61,506 bases of DNA from AC-32 sp963766375 (GTDB lineage: Bacteria > Actinomycetota > Thermoleophilia > Gaiellales > Gaiellaceae). Each line of letters opens with the position of its first letter. Positions within the stretch are counted from its first letter, which is position 1. The position numbers were made by a program, and so were the translations under genes. The stretch lies in NCBI GenBank assembly GCA_963766375.1, contig CAVXZG010000005.1, forward strand, positions 1 through 61,506, in the 5' to 3' direction. Below the pieces are notes generated by a model. The model did not search any database and was not told the origin of the DNA. It worked only from the letters and a program-made list of their open reading frames with translations. Of this stretch, positions 35,315-44,131 are shown one piece after another.

Positions 35315-37312
35315 CTTTTTCAGGGCGGCTTCGTCGAGCACGGGCACGCCGAGCTGCTCGGCTTTCGCCAGCTTCGAGCCCGGGTTCTCCCCTGCGATGA
35401 CACCGGTGGTCTTCTTCGAGACCGAGTCTGCGACCTTGGCGCCCTTCTCCTCGAGCGCCTTGCGCGCCTCCTCGCGAGTGAAGCCCTCGAGCGTGCCGGT
35501 GACGACGTAGGTGCTGCCGGTCAGCGGCCCCTCGACCGGACGCTCCTCCGGCCCGGCCTCGAATCGCAGCCCGAGCTGCTGGAGCTCCTCGACGAGCGCC
35601 CGGTTGTCGGCGTCTGCGAACCACTCGACGATCGCCTCGGCGCGCTCCGGCCCGATGCCGTCGACCTCCTCGACCTCTTCCTGGGTCGCCCCCGAGAGCT
35701 TCCCGACGCTGCCGAAATGGCGCGCCAGGCTCTGGGCGGTGACCCAGCCCACGTCGGGAATGTTGAGCCCGAACAGGACACGGCTGAACGGCACGGCCTT
35801 GGAGGCCTCGATCGCAGCGATCACGTTGGAGGCGCTCTTCTCCTGGAAGCCGTCGAGCTCGAGGAGCTGGTCCTTCGTCAGGCGGTAGAGGCCGGGAAGC
35901 GACCGGACGAGCCCGAGCTCCCAGAGCCGGCGCACGAACTGCTCCCCCACGCCCTCGATGTCGGCCGCGGCCATGACCCAGTTGTTGAGCGTCTCGAGGC
36001 CCCGCGAAGGACAGGCGCGGTTGGGGCAGCGGTGCATGGCCTGACCCTCCGGCTTGACCACGTTTGCCCCGCAAAGCGGGCACTTCTTCGGCATCTTGAA
36101 CGGCTTCGTGCCCTTCACGTGGGGACCGGCGGGACCGACGATCTGCGGGATCACGTCACCCGCCCGCTGGATGATCACGTCGTCGCCCTCGCGGATGTCC
36201 TTGCGGTTGATGTCCTCCTCGTTGTGCAGCGTCGCGCGCGAGACGGTGACGCCCCCCACCTCGACCGGCTCGAGCATCGCCCACGGGTTGAGCGCTCCGG
36301 TGCGGCCCACCCGGATCGCGATCTTGTTCAGCCTCGTCTGCGCGGTCATCGGCGCCCACTTGAACGCGCGCGACCAGCGCGGCCGCTGGTGCAGCGCGCC
36401 CAGGATCGCCTGCTGCTCGAGCGAGTCCACCTTGATCACGATCCCGTCGATCTCGTAGTCAAGCTCGGTCCGGCGCGTCTCCCAGTCGCGGCAGGCGCGC
36501 TCGACCTCTTCGATCGACTCCAGCCGCTCGGCGAACGGGTTCGTCCGGAAGCCGTGCTCCCGCAGCAGCTGCAGCGTCTCCCAGTGCGAGCTCGGCTGGA
36601 GGCCGTCCGCGGCGCCGAGGCCGTAGACCCAGACCGCGAGCGGGCGCGAGGCGGTGATCGACGAGTCCTTCTGCCGGAGCGAGCCCGCCGCAGCGTTGCG
36701 CGGGTTCGGGGCGAGCTTCTGGCCGAGCTCGGCAACACGGGCGTTCAGCTCGCGGAAGCCTGACAGCGGCATGTAGACCTCGCCACGCACCTCGACCAGC
36801 CCCGGAACGCCGTCGCCCAGCATCTTCAGCGGCACCGAGGGGATCGTGCGCAGGTTGACGGTCACGTCCTCCCCCTGCACTCCGTCGCCCCGCGTTGCGC
36901 CGCGGACGAGCCGGCCGTCTTCATAGGTGAGGTTCACCGCGAGGCCGTCGATCTTTGGCTCGATCACGTACGCGACGGGCTCGTCGGAGTCGAGCCGCTT
37001 GCGCACGTCCTCCGCCCACTTGAGCAGGCCTTCGCCGTCGGTCACCTTCTCGAGCGAGCCCATCGGCGTGAGGTGCTGCACCTTCTGGAAGCGCTCCGAG
37101 AGCGGGGCGCCCACGCGCTGGGTCGGCGAGTCGGGCGTGACGAGCTCCGGATGCTCCTCCTCGAGCGCCTGCAGCTCGTCGAAGAGCCGGTCGAACTCGG
37201 CATCCGAGATCTCCGGCTCGTCGAGCACGTGATAGCGGTAGAGGTGGTGGTTGACCGTCTCCCGCAGCTCGTCGAGCCGCTTCTGGACGTTCCTTTGCGT
37301 GCGCGTCGCCAT
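35300..37312 (-). CDS. ligA: NAD-dependent DNA ligase (LigA)
   Basis: The 670-residue ligase seals nicks using NAD. In order: the Ia domain (PEISDAEFDRLFDELQALE), the adenylation motif with active-site Lys in EPKIDGLAVNL, the OB-fold, a four-Cys zinc finger (CPLCGANVV and CPNRACPSR), helix-hairpin-helix repeats, and a BRCT domain (GSTYVVTGTLEGFTREEARK). Length is usual. Six of six domains are intact, with no frame break. The ATG at 37312 is good. Its end overlaps dacB, and truA lies upstream with 44 bases between. Confidence 0.95.
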   Translation of the reverse strand: MATRTQRNVQKRLDELRETVNHHLYRYHVLDEPEISDAEFDRLFDELQALEEEHPELVTPDSPTQRVGAPLSERFQKVQHLTPMGSLEKVTDGEGLLKWAEDVRKRLDSDEPVAYVIEPKIDGLAVNLTYEDGRLVRGATRGDGVQGEDVTVNLRTIPSVPLKMLGDGVPGLVEVRGEVYMPLSGFRELNARVAELGQKLAPNPRNAAAGSLRQKDSSITASRPLAVWVYGLGAADGLQPSSHWETLQLLREHGFRTNPFAERLESIEEVERACRDWETRRTELDYEIDGIVIKVDSLEQQAILGALHQRPRWSRAFKWAPMTAQTRLNKIAIRVGRTGALNPWAMLEPVEVGGVTVSRATLHNEEDINRKDIREGDDVIIQRAGDVIPQIVGPAGPHVKGTKPFKMPKKCPLCGANVVKPEGQAMHRCPNRACPSRGLETLNNWVMAAADIEGVGEQFVRRLWELGLVRSLPGLYRLTKDQLLELDGFQEKSASNVIAAIEASKAVPFSRVLFGLNIPDVGWVTAQSLARHFGSVGKLSGATQEEVEEVDGIGPERAEAIVEWFADADNRALVEELQQLGLRFEAGPEERPVEGPLTGSTYVVTGTLEGFTREEARKALEEKGAKVADSVSKKTTGVIAGENPGSKLAKAEQLGVPVLDEAALKKLLRG

Positions 37313-37356
37313 CGAAGTTGATCGTACCGAGGGCCTGCTATCCCACTCGCTCGGTT

Positions 37357-38073
37357 CTAGTAGCGGACCGAGACGAGGTAGAGGCCCGCCGACGGCGCTG
37401 TCGCCCCCGCCTCGTCGCGGGGGCGGCCTTCGAGCAGGGCCGCCAGCTCCTCGGGTGAGCGCTCGAGCATCGTTCCGACCAGGGTTCGCACCATGTGGCG
37501 CAGGAACGAGTTGGCGGTGACCTCGAGCTCGAGCGCCTCACCGCGGCGATGCCAGACCGCGGACTCGACCGTGCGCGTGAAGACCTTGTGATGCGTTTCG
37601 GTGCGTGTGAATGCACGGAAGTCGTGCTCACCGAGCAGCAGGTCGGCCGACTCGGCCAGCTTCTCCTCGTCGATCGGGTGCGGATACCACCACGAGCGGT
37701 TGGCCTCGAACGGAGACCGCTCGCCGCGGCGGTAGACCCGGTACCGGTAGCTGCGCGCCAGCGCCGAGTGGCGGGCGTGGAACTCCGGAGGGGCCTCATC
37801 CGCGGCGATCACGGCGACGTCTTCGGGAAGCTCGGTGTTCAGGGCCGCAGCGGCGCGTTCAGCCGGCGCCCCGCCTTCGACTTCCACGGAGGCGACCTGG
37901 CCGAGCGCGTGCACTCCGGTGTCGGTACGGCCTGCGACGGCCAACGACGACCAGCCGGGATAGACGCGCTTCAGAGCGTCCTGCAGCGTCCCCTCCACCG
38001 TCCGGAGCCCGGGCTGCGCCGCCCAGCCGCGGAAGCCGGTGCCGTCGTACTCGAGGGTTAGCCTCAGGCGCAC
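37357..38073 (-). CDS. truA: tRNA pseudouridine synthase A (TruA)
   Basis: TruA makes pseudouridine at positions 38-40 in tRNA anticodon stems. The catalytic Asp is in VAGRTDTGVHALGQVASV; other conserved blocks are EYDGTGFRGWAAQPGLRTVEG and SFLRHMVRTLVGTMLE. The 238-residue length is normal for short TruA. The GTG at 38073 is the start. truA usually follows rplQ in Gram-positive genomes; here a VIT-like gene on the other strand separates them. It runs toward ligA. Confidence 0.93.
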   Translation of the reverse strand: MRLRLTLEYDGTGFRGWAAQPGLRTVEGTLQDALKRVYPGWSSLAVAGRTDTGVHALGQVASVEVEGGAPAERAAAALNTELPEDVAVIAADEAPPEFHARHSALARSYRYRVYRRGERSPFEANRSWWYPHPIDEEKLAESADLLLGEHDFRAFTRTETHHKVFTRTVESAVWHRRGEALELEVTANSFLRHMVRTLVGTMLERSPEELAALLEGRPRDEAGATAPSAGLYLVSVRY

Positions 38074-38097
38074 GTCAGGAGCCCCTGACCATGTTTG

Positions 38098-38111
38098 TAA
38101 GGTGTGCCTTA
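38098..38111. promoter_or_regulatory. Inverted repeat, possible metal-regulator operator
   Basis: TAAGG-TGTG-CCTTA lies 40 bases before the VIT-like start and 24 bases before the truA start. The form resembles DtxR/MntR-type operators of actinobacteria, which control iron or manganese genes. Not proven. Confidence 0.4.
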
Positions 38112-38138
38112 TGCTCTGGTTGCTTGCGGTTTGATCGG

Positions 38139-38144
38139 TATACT
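38139..38144 (+). promoter_or_regulatory. -10 box of the VIT-like gene
   Basis: TATACT lies six bases before the ATG at 38151, the strongest -10 match among the leaderless-type starts in the window. Confidence 0.6.
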
Positions 38145-38150
38145 CTACTC

Positions 38151-38624
38151 ATGACCGACAAGCAGGCCTTCCTCCTCCAGCGCGTGCAGCCGGCCATGAC
38201 CGGCCTGATCGACGGATCCCTGTCGACCCTGGCGCCGATCTTCGCGATCGCGATCCACACGCACAAGCCGTTCGACGCCTTCATCGCCGGCGTCGCGACC
38301 GCGATCGGCGCCGGGATCAGCATGGCCTTCTCCGAAGGGTTGTCCGACACCGGCGAGCTGACCGGGCGCGGGAATCCCATGGTGCGCGGCTCGATCACCG
38401 GAGTCGGCACATTCGTCGGCGGCATCCTGCACACCTTGCCGTTCCTGATCCCGACCTACAACGTGGCGATCATTCTTGCGATCGCGGTCGTGGCCTTGGA
38501 GCTGGTGATCCTGGCCTGGCTGCGCTGGCGGTTCTTCGATACGAGCTTCGCCCGCTCGTTCGCCTCGGTCACGATCGGCGGCGTGATCATTGCCGCCGTC
38601 AGCGCCGCGCTCGGAAGCGCCTAG
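38151..38624 (+). CDS. VIT1/CCC1-like small membrane transporter
   Basis: The 157-residue protein has about five membrane segments. The block VATAIGAGISMAFSEGLSDTGELTGRGNPMVRGS and the GSITGVGTFVGGILHTLPFLIP stretch match the VIT1/CCC1 family of Fe/Mn transporters, though the protein is shorter than plant VIT1. It probably moves iron or manganese out of the cytosol. It is transcribed on the plus strand between truA and rplQ, both on the minus strand, from a strong -10 box, and an upstream inverted repeat may link it to metal control. Confidence 0.8.
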   Translation: MTDKQAFLLQRVQPAMTGLIDGSLSTLAPIFAIAIHTHKPFDAFIAGVATAIGAGISMAFSEGLSDTGELTGRGNPMVRGSITGVGTFVGGILHTLPFLIPTYNVAIILAIAVVALELVILAWLRWRFFDTSFARSFASVTIGGVIIAAVSAALGSA

Positions 38625-38642
38625 GAGGGCTTGCCCTTCGAC

Positions 38643-39068
38643 CTAGGCGGTTTCTTCGACGGGCTCGGCCTCGCGCTCGGCGCGGGCCGGCAAAGCGAAC
38701 GTCGCCTCGGGAACGAAGTCGACGAGCTCGAGGTAGACCATCTCGGCCGCATCGCCCTGCCGCGGGCCGATCCTGACGATCCGGCAGTAACCGCCAGGAC
38801 GGTCGGCGAAGCGCGGGCCGACGTCGCTGAAGAGCTTGTGCACGACGTCCTGCGAGCGCAGGTACGCGAGCGCCTGACGCCGGGCGTGGACGCCGCCGCG
38901 CCGTGCGAGCGTGATCATCTGCTCGGCGATCGGCTTGACCTCTTTCGCCTTGGCGGCGGTCGTCTTGATCCGCCCGTGCTCGAACAGGGCGCCGGCGAGG
39001 TTGGAGTAGAGCGCCTTGCGGTGCGAGGCATCGCGGCCGAGCTTCCTGCCAGACCGCCGGTGCCTCAC
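38643..39068 (-). CDS. rplQ: Ribosomal protein L17
   Basis: The last gene of the alpha-operon block. The 141-residue protein begins MRHRRSGRKLGRDASHRKAL and includes LAGALFEHGRIKTTAAKAKE and GPRFADRPGGYCRIVRIGPR. L17 lines the tunnel exit in the 50S subunit. A short acidic tail (PARAEREAEPVEETA) extends the C-terminus, a theme repeated in other ribosomal proteins here. It overlaps the rpoA stop (39065) by four bases. Confidence 0.96.
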   Translation of the reverse strand: MRHRRSGRKLGRDASHRKALYSNLAGALFEHGRIKTTAAKAKEVKPIAEQMITLARRGGVHARRQALAYLRSQDVVHKLFSDVGPRFADRPGGYCRIVRIGPRQGDAAEMVYLELVDFVPEATFALPARAEREAEPVEETA

Positions 39069-40045
39069 GCCGAGGCGCCTTCTTCGCCGCGCAGGTTCAG
39101 ACCGTGGGTCGCGAGCGTCTCCTTGACCTCTTCGATCGACTTCTTGCCGAAGTTCGGGATCGCGGCCAGCTCGTTCTCGGACTTCGTCACGAGGTCGCCG
39201 ATCGTCTCGATCCCGACACGCTTGAGGCAGTTGTACGAGCGCACTCCGAGCTCGAGCTCCTCGATCGGGAAGTTCTCCATCCCGTGCGCGAGCGCGGGCT
39301 CGGCCTGGGTCTCGGCAGCAGCCTGCTCGCCGAAGCCCTCCATGCGATCGATGTCGGTGAAGATCGCGAGCTGCCGGATCAGGATCTCCGCGGCCTGGCC
39401 GATCGACTCGCGCGGGTCGATCGAGCCGTCGGTGGTGACGTCGATGCGGAGCTTGTCGTAGTCGGTGCGCTGCCCGACGCGGGCGGCCTCGACGTCGTAC
39501 GAGACGCGCCGCACCGGCGAGAAGATCGAGTCGATCGGGATCACGCCGATGGTGTGCTCAGGCCCGCGGTTCAGCTCGGCCGGGACGTAACCGCGGCCAC
39601 GACCGATGGTGAGCGTCACCTCGAGCTTGCCCTTGTCCGAGAGGTTGGCGATCTCCAGATCCGGGTTGAGGATCTCGAGCTCGGCCGGTGCCTCGATGTC
39701 GGAGGCCTTGACGGCTCCGGCGCCCTTCTTGTTCAGGCGCACCTCGATCTCGGGCGACTCGCCGTGGAGCCGGCAGATGAGGCTCTTGAAGTTGAGCAGG
39801 ATGTCGGTCACGTCCTCACGGACGCCCGGCAGGGTCGTGAACTCGTGCGCGACGCCCTCGATCTTCACCGAGGTGACGGCGGCGCCCTCGAGCGACGAGA
39901 GCAGCACGCGGCGCAGCGAGTTTCCGAAGGTGTAACCGAAGCCGCGGTCGAGCGGCTCGATCACGAACACACCGCGGGCGTCCTCGACTTCCTCGTGGAC
40001 GATCCGCGGGATCTGGAACTCCATCAAACTGGTCCGAACTGCCAT
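39065..40045 (-). CDS. rpoA: RNA polymerase alpha subunit
   Basis: The 326-residue alpha subunit has the N-terminal assembly domain (PLDRGFGYTFGNSLRRVLLSSLEGAAV) and a C-terminal DNA- and activator-contacting domain (IEELELGVRSYNCLKRVGIETIGDLV and NFGKKSIEEVKE). The ATG at 40045 follows the ribosome site GGAAGGAAAGG. It sits between rpsD, 60 bases upstream, and rplQ. Confidence 0.97.
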   Translation of the reverse strand: MAVRTSLMEFQIPRIVHEEVEDARGVFVIEPLDRGFGYTFGNSLRRVLLSSLEGAAVTSVKIEGVAHEFTTLPGVREDVTDILLNFKSLICRLHGESPEIEVRLNKKGAGAVKASDIEAPAELEILNPDLEIANLSDKGKLEVTLTIGRGRGYVPAELNRGPEHTIGVIPIDSIFSPVRRVSYDVEAARVGQRTDYDKLRIDVTTDGSIDPRESIGQAAEILIRQLAIFTDIDRMEGFGEQAAAETQAEPALAHGMENFPIEELELGVRSYNCLKRVGIETIGDLVTKSENELAAIPNFGKKSIEEVKETLATHGLNLRGEEGASA

Positions 40046-40105
40046 AAACCTTTCCTTCCTAGCGGTTGTGGATCCAAGGACGCGTAGCGTGTTCCTTTCA
40101 CAGCC

Positions 40106-40726
40106 CTACTTGGAGTAGAGCTCGACGATCAGCGATTCCTGGACGGGGGTGTCGATCTCTTCGCGCGTCGGCCACTTGAGCACCTTGCCGGTGAGGCCGT
40201 CGTGGTCGGCCTGGAGCCACGGCGTGACGGAGGCGGTGAGGTCGGTTGCGTCACGCACGACCTGCTCGGCCGAGCTGCCCGGGCGGAGCATCACGATGTC
40301 ATCGGGCTTCACCTGGTAGCTCGGGATGTTCACGCGGCGGCCGTTGACGTGGAAGTGGCCGTGCCGCACGAGCTGGCGCGCCTGCGAGCGCGAGGCGGCG
40401 AAGCCGAGCCGGTAGATGACGTTGTCGAGGCGCGTTTCCAGCATCCGCAGCAGGTTCTCACCGGTGATGCCGGAGCCCTTGGCGGCCTTCGAGTAGTAGG
40501 TGCGGAACTGCTTCTCGAGCAGGCCGTAGTACCGGCGCGCCTTCTGCTTCTCGCGCAGCTGGAGCAGGTACTCGGACTGCTTGATGCGGCCGCGGCCGTG
40601 CTCGCCCGGCGGGTAGCTGCGGCGCTCGATCGCGCACTTCTCGGTCAGGCAGCGCTCGCCCTTGAGGAAGAGCTTCATGCCCTCCCGCCGGCACTGCCTG
40701 CACTTCGGGGAACGGTCGCGGGCCAC
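40106..40726 (-). CDS. rpsD: Ribosomal protein S4
   Basis: S4 nucleates 30S assembly. The 206-residue protein starts with the GTG at 40726, which overlaps the rpsK stop as TAGTG. The N-terminal part has a zinc site (CRQC and CLTEKC) and the later S4 RNA-binding domain is seen in RLDNVIYRLGFAASRSQARQLVRHGHFHVNG. This is the zinc-containing form of S4. The gene precedes rpoA with 60 bases between, which contain no terminator. Confidence 0.97.
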   Translation of the reverse strand: MARDRSPKCRQCRREGMKLFLKGERCLTEKCAIERRSYPPGEHGRGRIKQSEYLLQLREKQKARRYYGLLEKQFRTYYSKAAKGSGITGENLLRMLETRLDNVIYRLGFAASRSQARQLVRHGHFHVNGRRVNIPSYQVKPDDIVMLRPGSSAEQVVRDATDLTASVTPWLQADHDGLTGKVLKWPTREEIDTPVQESLIVELYSK

Positions 40727-41130
40727 TAGACGCGCCTCCGCTTCTTCGGCCGCACGCCGTTGTGGGCCTGCGGGGTGACATCCTTGACGCCGAGGATCTC
40801 GAGGCCTGCGGCCTGGAGCGAGCGGATCGCGGTCTCGCGGCCCGAGCCGGGGCCCTTCACGAAGACCTCGACCTTCTGCAGCCCGTGCTCCATGCCCTTG
40901 CGGGCGCATGCGTCGGCCGTCACCTGCGCCGCGAACGGGGTCGACTTGCGCGAGCCCTTGAAGCCGGCCGAACCGGCGGACTCCCACGCGATCACGTTCC
41001 CGTCGTTGTCGGTGAGGGAGACGATCGTGTTGTTGAACGACGTCTTGATGTGCGCCTGCCCGATCGCGATGTTCTTCTTCACGCGGCGGCGCGTGCGACC
41101 GCGGGTCGCTTGTCTACGAGGGGGTGCCAT
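40726..41130 (-). CDS. rpsK: Ribosomal protein S11
   Basis: S11 of the 30S platform, 134 residues. The conserved SFNNTIVSLTDNDGNVIAWESAGSAGFKGSRKSTPFAAQ block and the GPGSGRETAIRSLQAAGLE stretch are intact, as is the basic C-terminus NGVRPKKRRRV. It overlaps rpsM by one base at its start and rpsD by one base at its stop. Confidence 0.97.
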   Translation of the reverse strand: MAPPRRQATRGRTRRRVKKNIAIGQAHIKTSFNNTIVSLTDNDGNVIAWESAGSAGFKGSRKSTPFAAQVTADACARKGMEHGLQKVEVFVKGPGSGRETAIRSLQAAGLEILGVKDVTPQAHNGVRPKKRRRV

Positions 41131-41513
41131 CAGGTCTTGGTCGGCGCCTTCTTGCCGCGGCCCACGGTCTTCTTCGGGCCCTTGCGCGTGCGCGCGTTGG
41201 TCTTCGTGCGCTGGCCGTTGACGGGCAGCCCGCGCCGGTGGCGGATGCCCCGGTAGGCGCCGATCTCGCCGAGGCGCTTGATCGCCTGCGTGCGCTCGCG
41301 GCGGAGGTCACCCTCGACCTGGAGCTTCGAGTCGATGTACTCGCGGAGCTTGGTGATCTCCTCGTCCGTCAGGTCCTTGATCTTCTCGTCGGAGGAGAGG
41401 CCCGTCTCGGCGCAGATCTTCTTCGCCGTGGACTGGCCGATGCCGTAGATGTAGGTCAGCCCGATCTCGAGCCGCTTCTGATTCGGGAGATTTACCCCTG
41501 CAATTCGCGCCAT
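41130..41513 (-). CDS. rpsM: Ribosomal protein S13
   Basis: S13 contacts the tRNA and the subunit bridge. The ATG at 41513 begins MARIAGVNLPNQKRLEIGL and includes TYIYGIGQSTAKKIC and the conserved GIRHRRGLPVNGQRTKTNARTRKG. It is 127 residues. The start overlaps the rpmJ stop as TAATG, which suggests coupled translation. An upstream in-frame ATG at 41549 lies within rpmJ and is unlikely to be used. Confidence 0.97.
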   Translation of the reverse strand: MARIAGVNLPNQKRLEIGLTYIYGIGQSTAKKICAETGLSSDEKIKDLTDEEITKLREYIDSKLQVEGDLRRERTQAIKRLGEIGAYRGIRHRRGLPVNGQRTKTNARTRKGPKKTVGRGKKAPTKT

Positions 41514-41626
41514 TAGCCCTGCCTCTGCTTGTGGCGCGGGTTCGTGCAAATGACCATCGTCCTGCCGTGCCGCTTGATCACGCGGCAGCGCTCACACATG
41601 GGCTTTACCGATGCTCTGACCTTCAT
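41513..41626 (-). CDS. rpmJ: Ribosomal protein L36
   Basis: This 37-residue protein, MKVRASVKPMCERCRVIKRH and onward, is the zinc-binding (C+) form with CERC, a later Cys and a His. The ATG at 41626 follows AGGAG at five bases. Longer in-frame readings upstream are not needed. It is separated by 80 bases from the aminopeptidase; the usual infA gene is not between them. Confidence 0.97.
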   Translation of the reverse strand: MKVRASVKPMCERCRVIKRHGRTMVICTNPRHKQRQG

Positions 41627-41706
41627 CTGCTCCTGTACCTCGTTCTGGCGCTCGTAGACACGAAAAAACACGGCTTCCGCCGCGGGTGACCATGGTAGCA
41701 AACCGT

Positions 41707-42790
41707 TTACACCAGCCAGCGGCCGTCCTCCTGGACGACTTGACCGTCGAGCTCGATCCTGCCGCCTTGCCGGAGATCCTTGACGATATCCCAGTGCAGC
41801 TGGCTGACGTTGGTGCCGCCGACCTCCGGTAGGCCGTTCCCGAGCGCCAGATGCGCCGTCCCGTCCATCTTCTCGTCGAAGAGCGTGTTCTTCATGTAGC
41901 GCGTGATGCCGGGGTTGCAGCCGATCCCGAGCTCGCCGAGCCGGCGGGCGCCGTCGTCGAGGTCGAGCATCTCCAGCAGGAACTCCTCGTTGGCCGTTGC
42001 GGACGCTTCGACGACGCGCCCGGCTTCGAAGCGAAGTGCGATTCCGGCGACCTCGCGCCCGTTGTAGACAGCCGGGAACTCGCCGAAGACGATCTCGCCT
42101 TCGGCCGAGTCCTCGACCGGCGAGAGGAAGAACTCGCCGCCCGGCATGTTGGCGCCCCCGGCGTCGACCAAAGCGGGCCTACCGGCGACGCCAATGCGGA
42201 TGTCGGTCCCGTCCCCGACGAGCCTGACCTCCTCGGCTTCGTCGAAGTGCTGCGCGTACCGGCTCATGCGCTCACGCTCGGCGTCCCAGTCGAGCAGGCA
42301 GGCGCCGTAGAGGAAGTCCTCGAACTCCTGGAGCGAAAGGCCGGCCTCCTGCGCAAGAGACGGGCGTCGGGTACTGGCAGCCGACCCACTTCAGCTCGTG
42401 CGTGAACATCCTCTCGAGATGCGGGCGCAGCCCCGACTGAAGGCGCGCCAGCCGCTCGGCCGGCAGGCCCGTCAGCTCGCGCGTGTTCTCCGGCGCCTCG
42501 ATCGAGATCCATCCGTCCGCGTTGTCGAACGCGTAGGCCTCGATCGGCGCAGGTGTTCCGAGCAGCTCCTCGGGCGCTTCCTGCGCCCACGGGATATTCG
42601 TTCCATAGCCGTTCAGGCTCACCCTTTGAAGGGCATACGCCCCACGTCTGCCTACGAGGCGATTGACCTCCTCGAGGAGCGGGCGCGCAAGGTGCCCGCC
42701 CGTCACCAGCACCTGCCAGCCCGGCTGGACGTCGACGCACGTCTCCACCAGAAGCGTCGCGTAGGCCTCGATGCGCGGGTCGCCCGTCAG
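41707..42790 (-). CDS. M29-type aminopeptidase, CTG start, frame broken near 42357
   Basis: The C-terminal part has the M29 signature DEKMDGTAHLALGNGLPEVGGTNVSQLHWDIVKDL, and the N-terminal part DPRIEAYATLLVETCVDVQPGWQVLVTGG. One base near 42357 must be changed to join them (PVSLAQEAGLSLQEFEDF). The family match starts before any ATG, GTG or TTG: the CTG at 42790 overlaps the map stop as CTGA, and gives about 360 residues. The GTG at about 42754 would drop DPRIEAYATLL. The gene sits between map and rpmJ, where infA is normally found. It is a metal-dependent exopeptidase. Confidence 0.83.
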
Positions 42791-43551
42791 GTGCTGACCG
42801 CCGTCTTCGCCGCGGTCAGGATCCGCGGGCCCTCTTCGGTGATCGCGACGGTGTGCTCGAAATGGGCCGACAGCGAGCTGTCGGCGGTCGAGATCGACCA
42901 CTCGTCGTCGTGCAGGACGACGTCGGGAGCCCCGGCGTTGATCATCGGCTCGATCGCAAAGGTCATGCCCTCCGAGAGCAGCGGGCCACGTCCCGGCTCG
43001 CCGAAGTTCGGGATCTGCGGCTCCTCGTGCATCGAGCGACCAACCCCGTGGCCGACCAGGCTGCGGACGACCGAGAACCCCTGCTCCTCGGTCACGCGCT
43101 GGATGGCGTGCGAGATGTCGGAGAGGTGGTTCCCGACGCGGCACTGCTCGATCCCTGCAGCGAGGGCCGCCTGGCAGCCCTCGAGCAGCCGCTCCGCCTC
43201 GGGCGAGATCTCGCCGATCGGGAACGTGTAGGCCGAGTCGGCGACGAAGCCGTCCAGCGTCACGCCGACGTCTACCGAAAGCACGTCTCCCTCGCGAAGT
43301 GTGTAGAGGCCTGGGATGCCGTGGACGACCATGTCGTTCGGCGAGGTGCAGATCGAGGCGGGGTAGCCGCGGTAGCCCATGAAGGTCGGGACGCCTCCGC
43401 GCGAGCGGATGTACTCGTTCGCGAGCTCGTCGAGCTCTTGCGTGCTGACGCCCGGCTTCGCCCGCTCGCCGATCAGCGCGAGCGTCTCGGCAACGACCTC
43501 GCCGGCCCGGGCCATGCGGTCGATTTCTGCAGGTGCCTTGCGAATGATCAC
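42787..43551 (-). CDS. map: Methionine aminopeptidase
   Basis: Removes the initiator Met from new proteins. The 254-residue type I enzyme shows its metal ligands in order: Asp in SVDVGVTLDGFVADSAYTFP, His in GHGVGRSMHEEPQIPNFG, and Glu in GMTFAIEPMI. The start overlaps the adk stop by four bases (ATGA) and the stop overlaps the aminopeptidase start (CTGA). The map-adk-secY order is the usual one. Confidence 0.95.
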   Translation of the reverse strand: MIIRKAPAEIDRMARAGEVVAETLALIGERAKPGVSTQELDELANEYIRSRGGVPTFMGYRGYPASICTSPNDMVVHGIPGLYTLREGDVLSVDVGVTLDGFVADSAYTFPIGEISPEAERLLEGCQAALAAGIEQCRVGNHLSDISHAIQRVTEEQGFSVVRSLVGHGVGRSMHEEPQIPNFGEPGRGPLLSEGMTFAIEPMINAGAPDVVLHDDEWSISTADSSLSAHFEHTVAITEEGPRILTAAKTAVST

Positions 43552-44129
43552 CTGACCGCCACCTGCTCGAGCGCCTGCTGGATCTCCTCGAAGACCTCTT
43601 CGACGGACCGGTCGGCATGGACGGGGACGAGGATCCCGCGAGCCCGGTAGTACTCGACGAGCGGCGCGGTCTGCTCGTGGTAGAGGCTCAGCCGCGTACG
43701 GATCGCCTCCGGAGTGTCGTCTGCCCTGCCCTCCTCCTGCGCCCGGCGGTGCAGGCGCTCGACCGCCATCTCCTCGGGAAGCTGGAACTCGAAGACCACG
43801 CTCAGCGGGCGGTCGATCTCGCCGAGCATCTCGTCGAGCGCCTCGGCCTGCACCGCGGTGCGCGGGAAGCCGTCGAGCACGAAGCCTCGCTCCGTGTCCT
43901 CCCGCGCGAGCCGGTCGCGGATCAGCCCGATCATGAGGCCGTCTGGCACGAGCTGTCCCGAGGTGAGGATCGGCTCCGCCTTCAGGCCGAGCTCGGTTCC
44001 CGCGGCAATCGCCGCACGCAGGATGTCGCCCGTCGCGATGTGAGGGATGCCGTACTCCCGCGAGATCAACTTCCCCTGGGTTCCCTTGCCCGCGCCCTGG
44101 GGGCCGAGCAGGAGGATGTCGAAAGGCAT
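43548..44129 (-). CDS. adk: Adenylate kinase
   Basis: Adk interconverts ATP, ADP and AMP. The 193-residue enzyme has the P-loop GPQGAGKGTQ, the AMP site ATGDILRAAIAAGTELG and GFVLDGFPRT, and a short LID loop (RRAQEEGRADDTPEA) without zinc cysteines. The ATG at 44129 lies three bases after the secY stop (TAG at 44134-44132), so the genes are tightly linked. Confidence 0.96.
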   Translation of the reverse strand: MPFDILLLGPQGAGKGTQGKLISREYGIPHIATGDILRAAIAAGTELGLKAEPILTSGQLVPDGLMIGLIRDRLAREDTERGFVLDGFPRTAVQAEALDEMLGEIDRPLSVVFEFQLPEEMAVERLHRRAQEEGRADDTPEAIRTRLSLYHEQTAPLVEYYRARGILVPVHADRSVEEVFEEIQQALEQVAVR

Positions 44130-44131
44130 CG

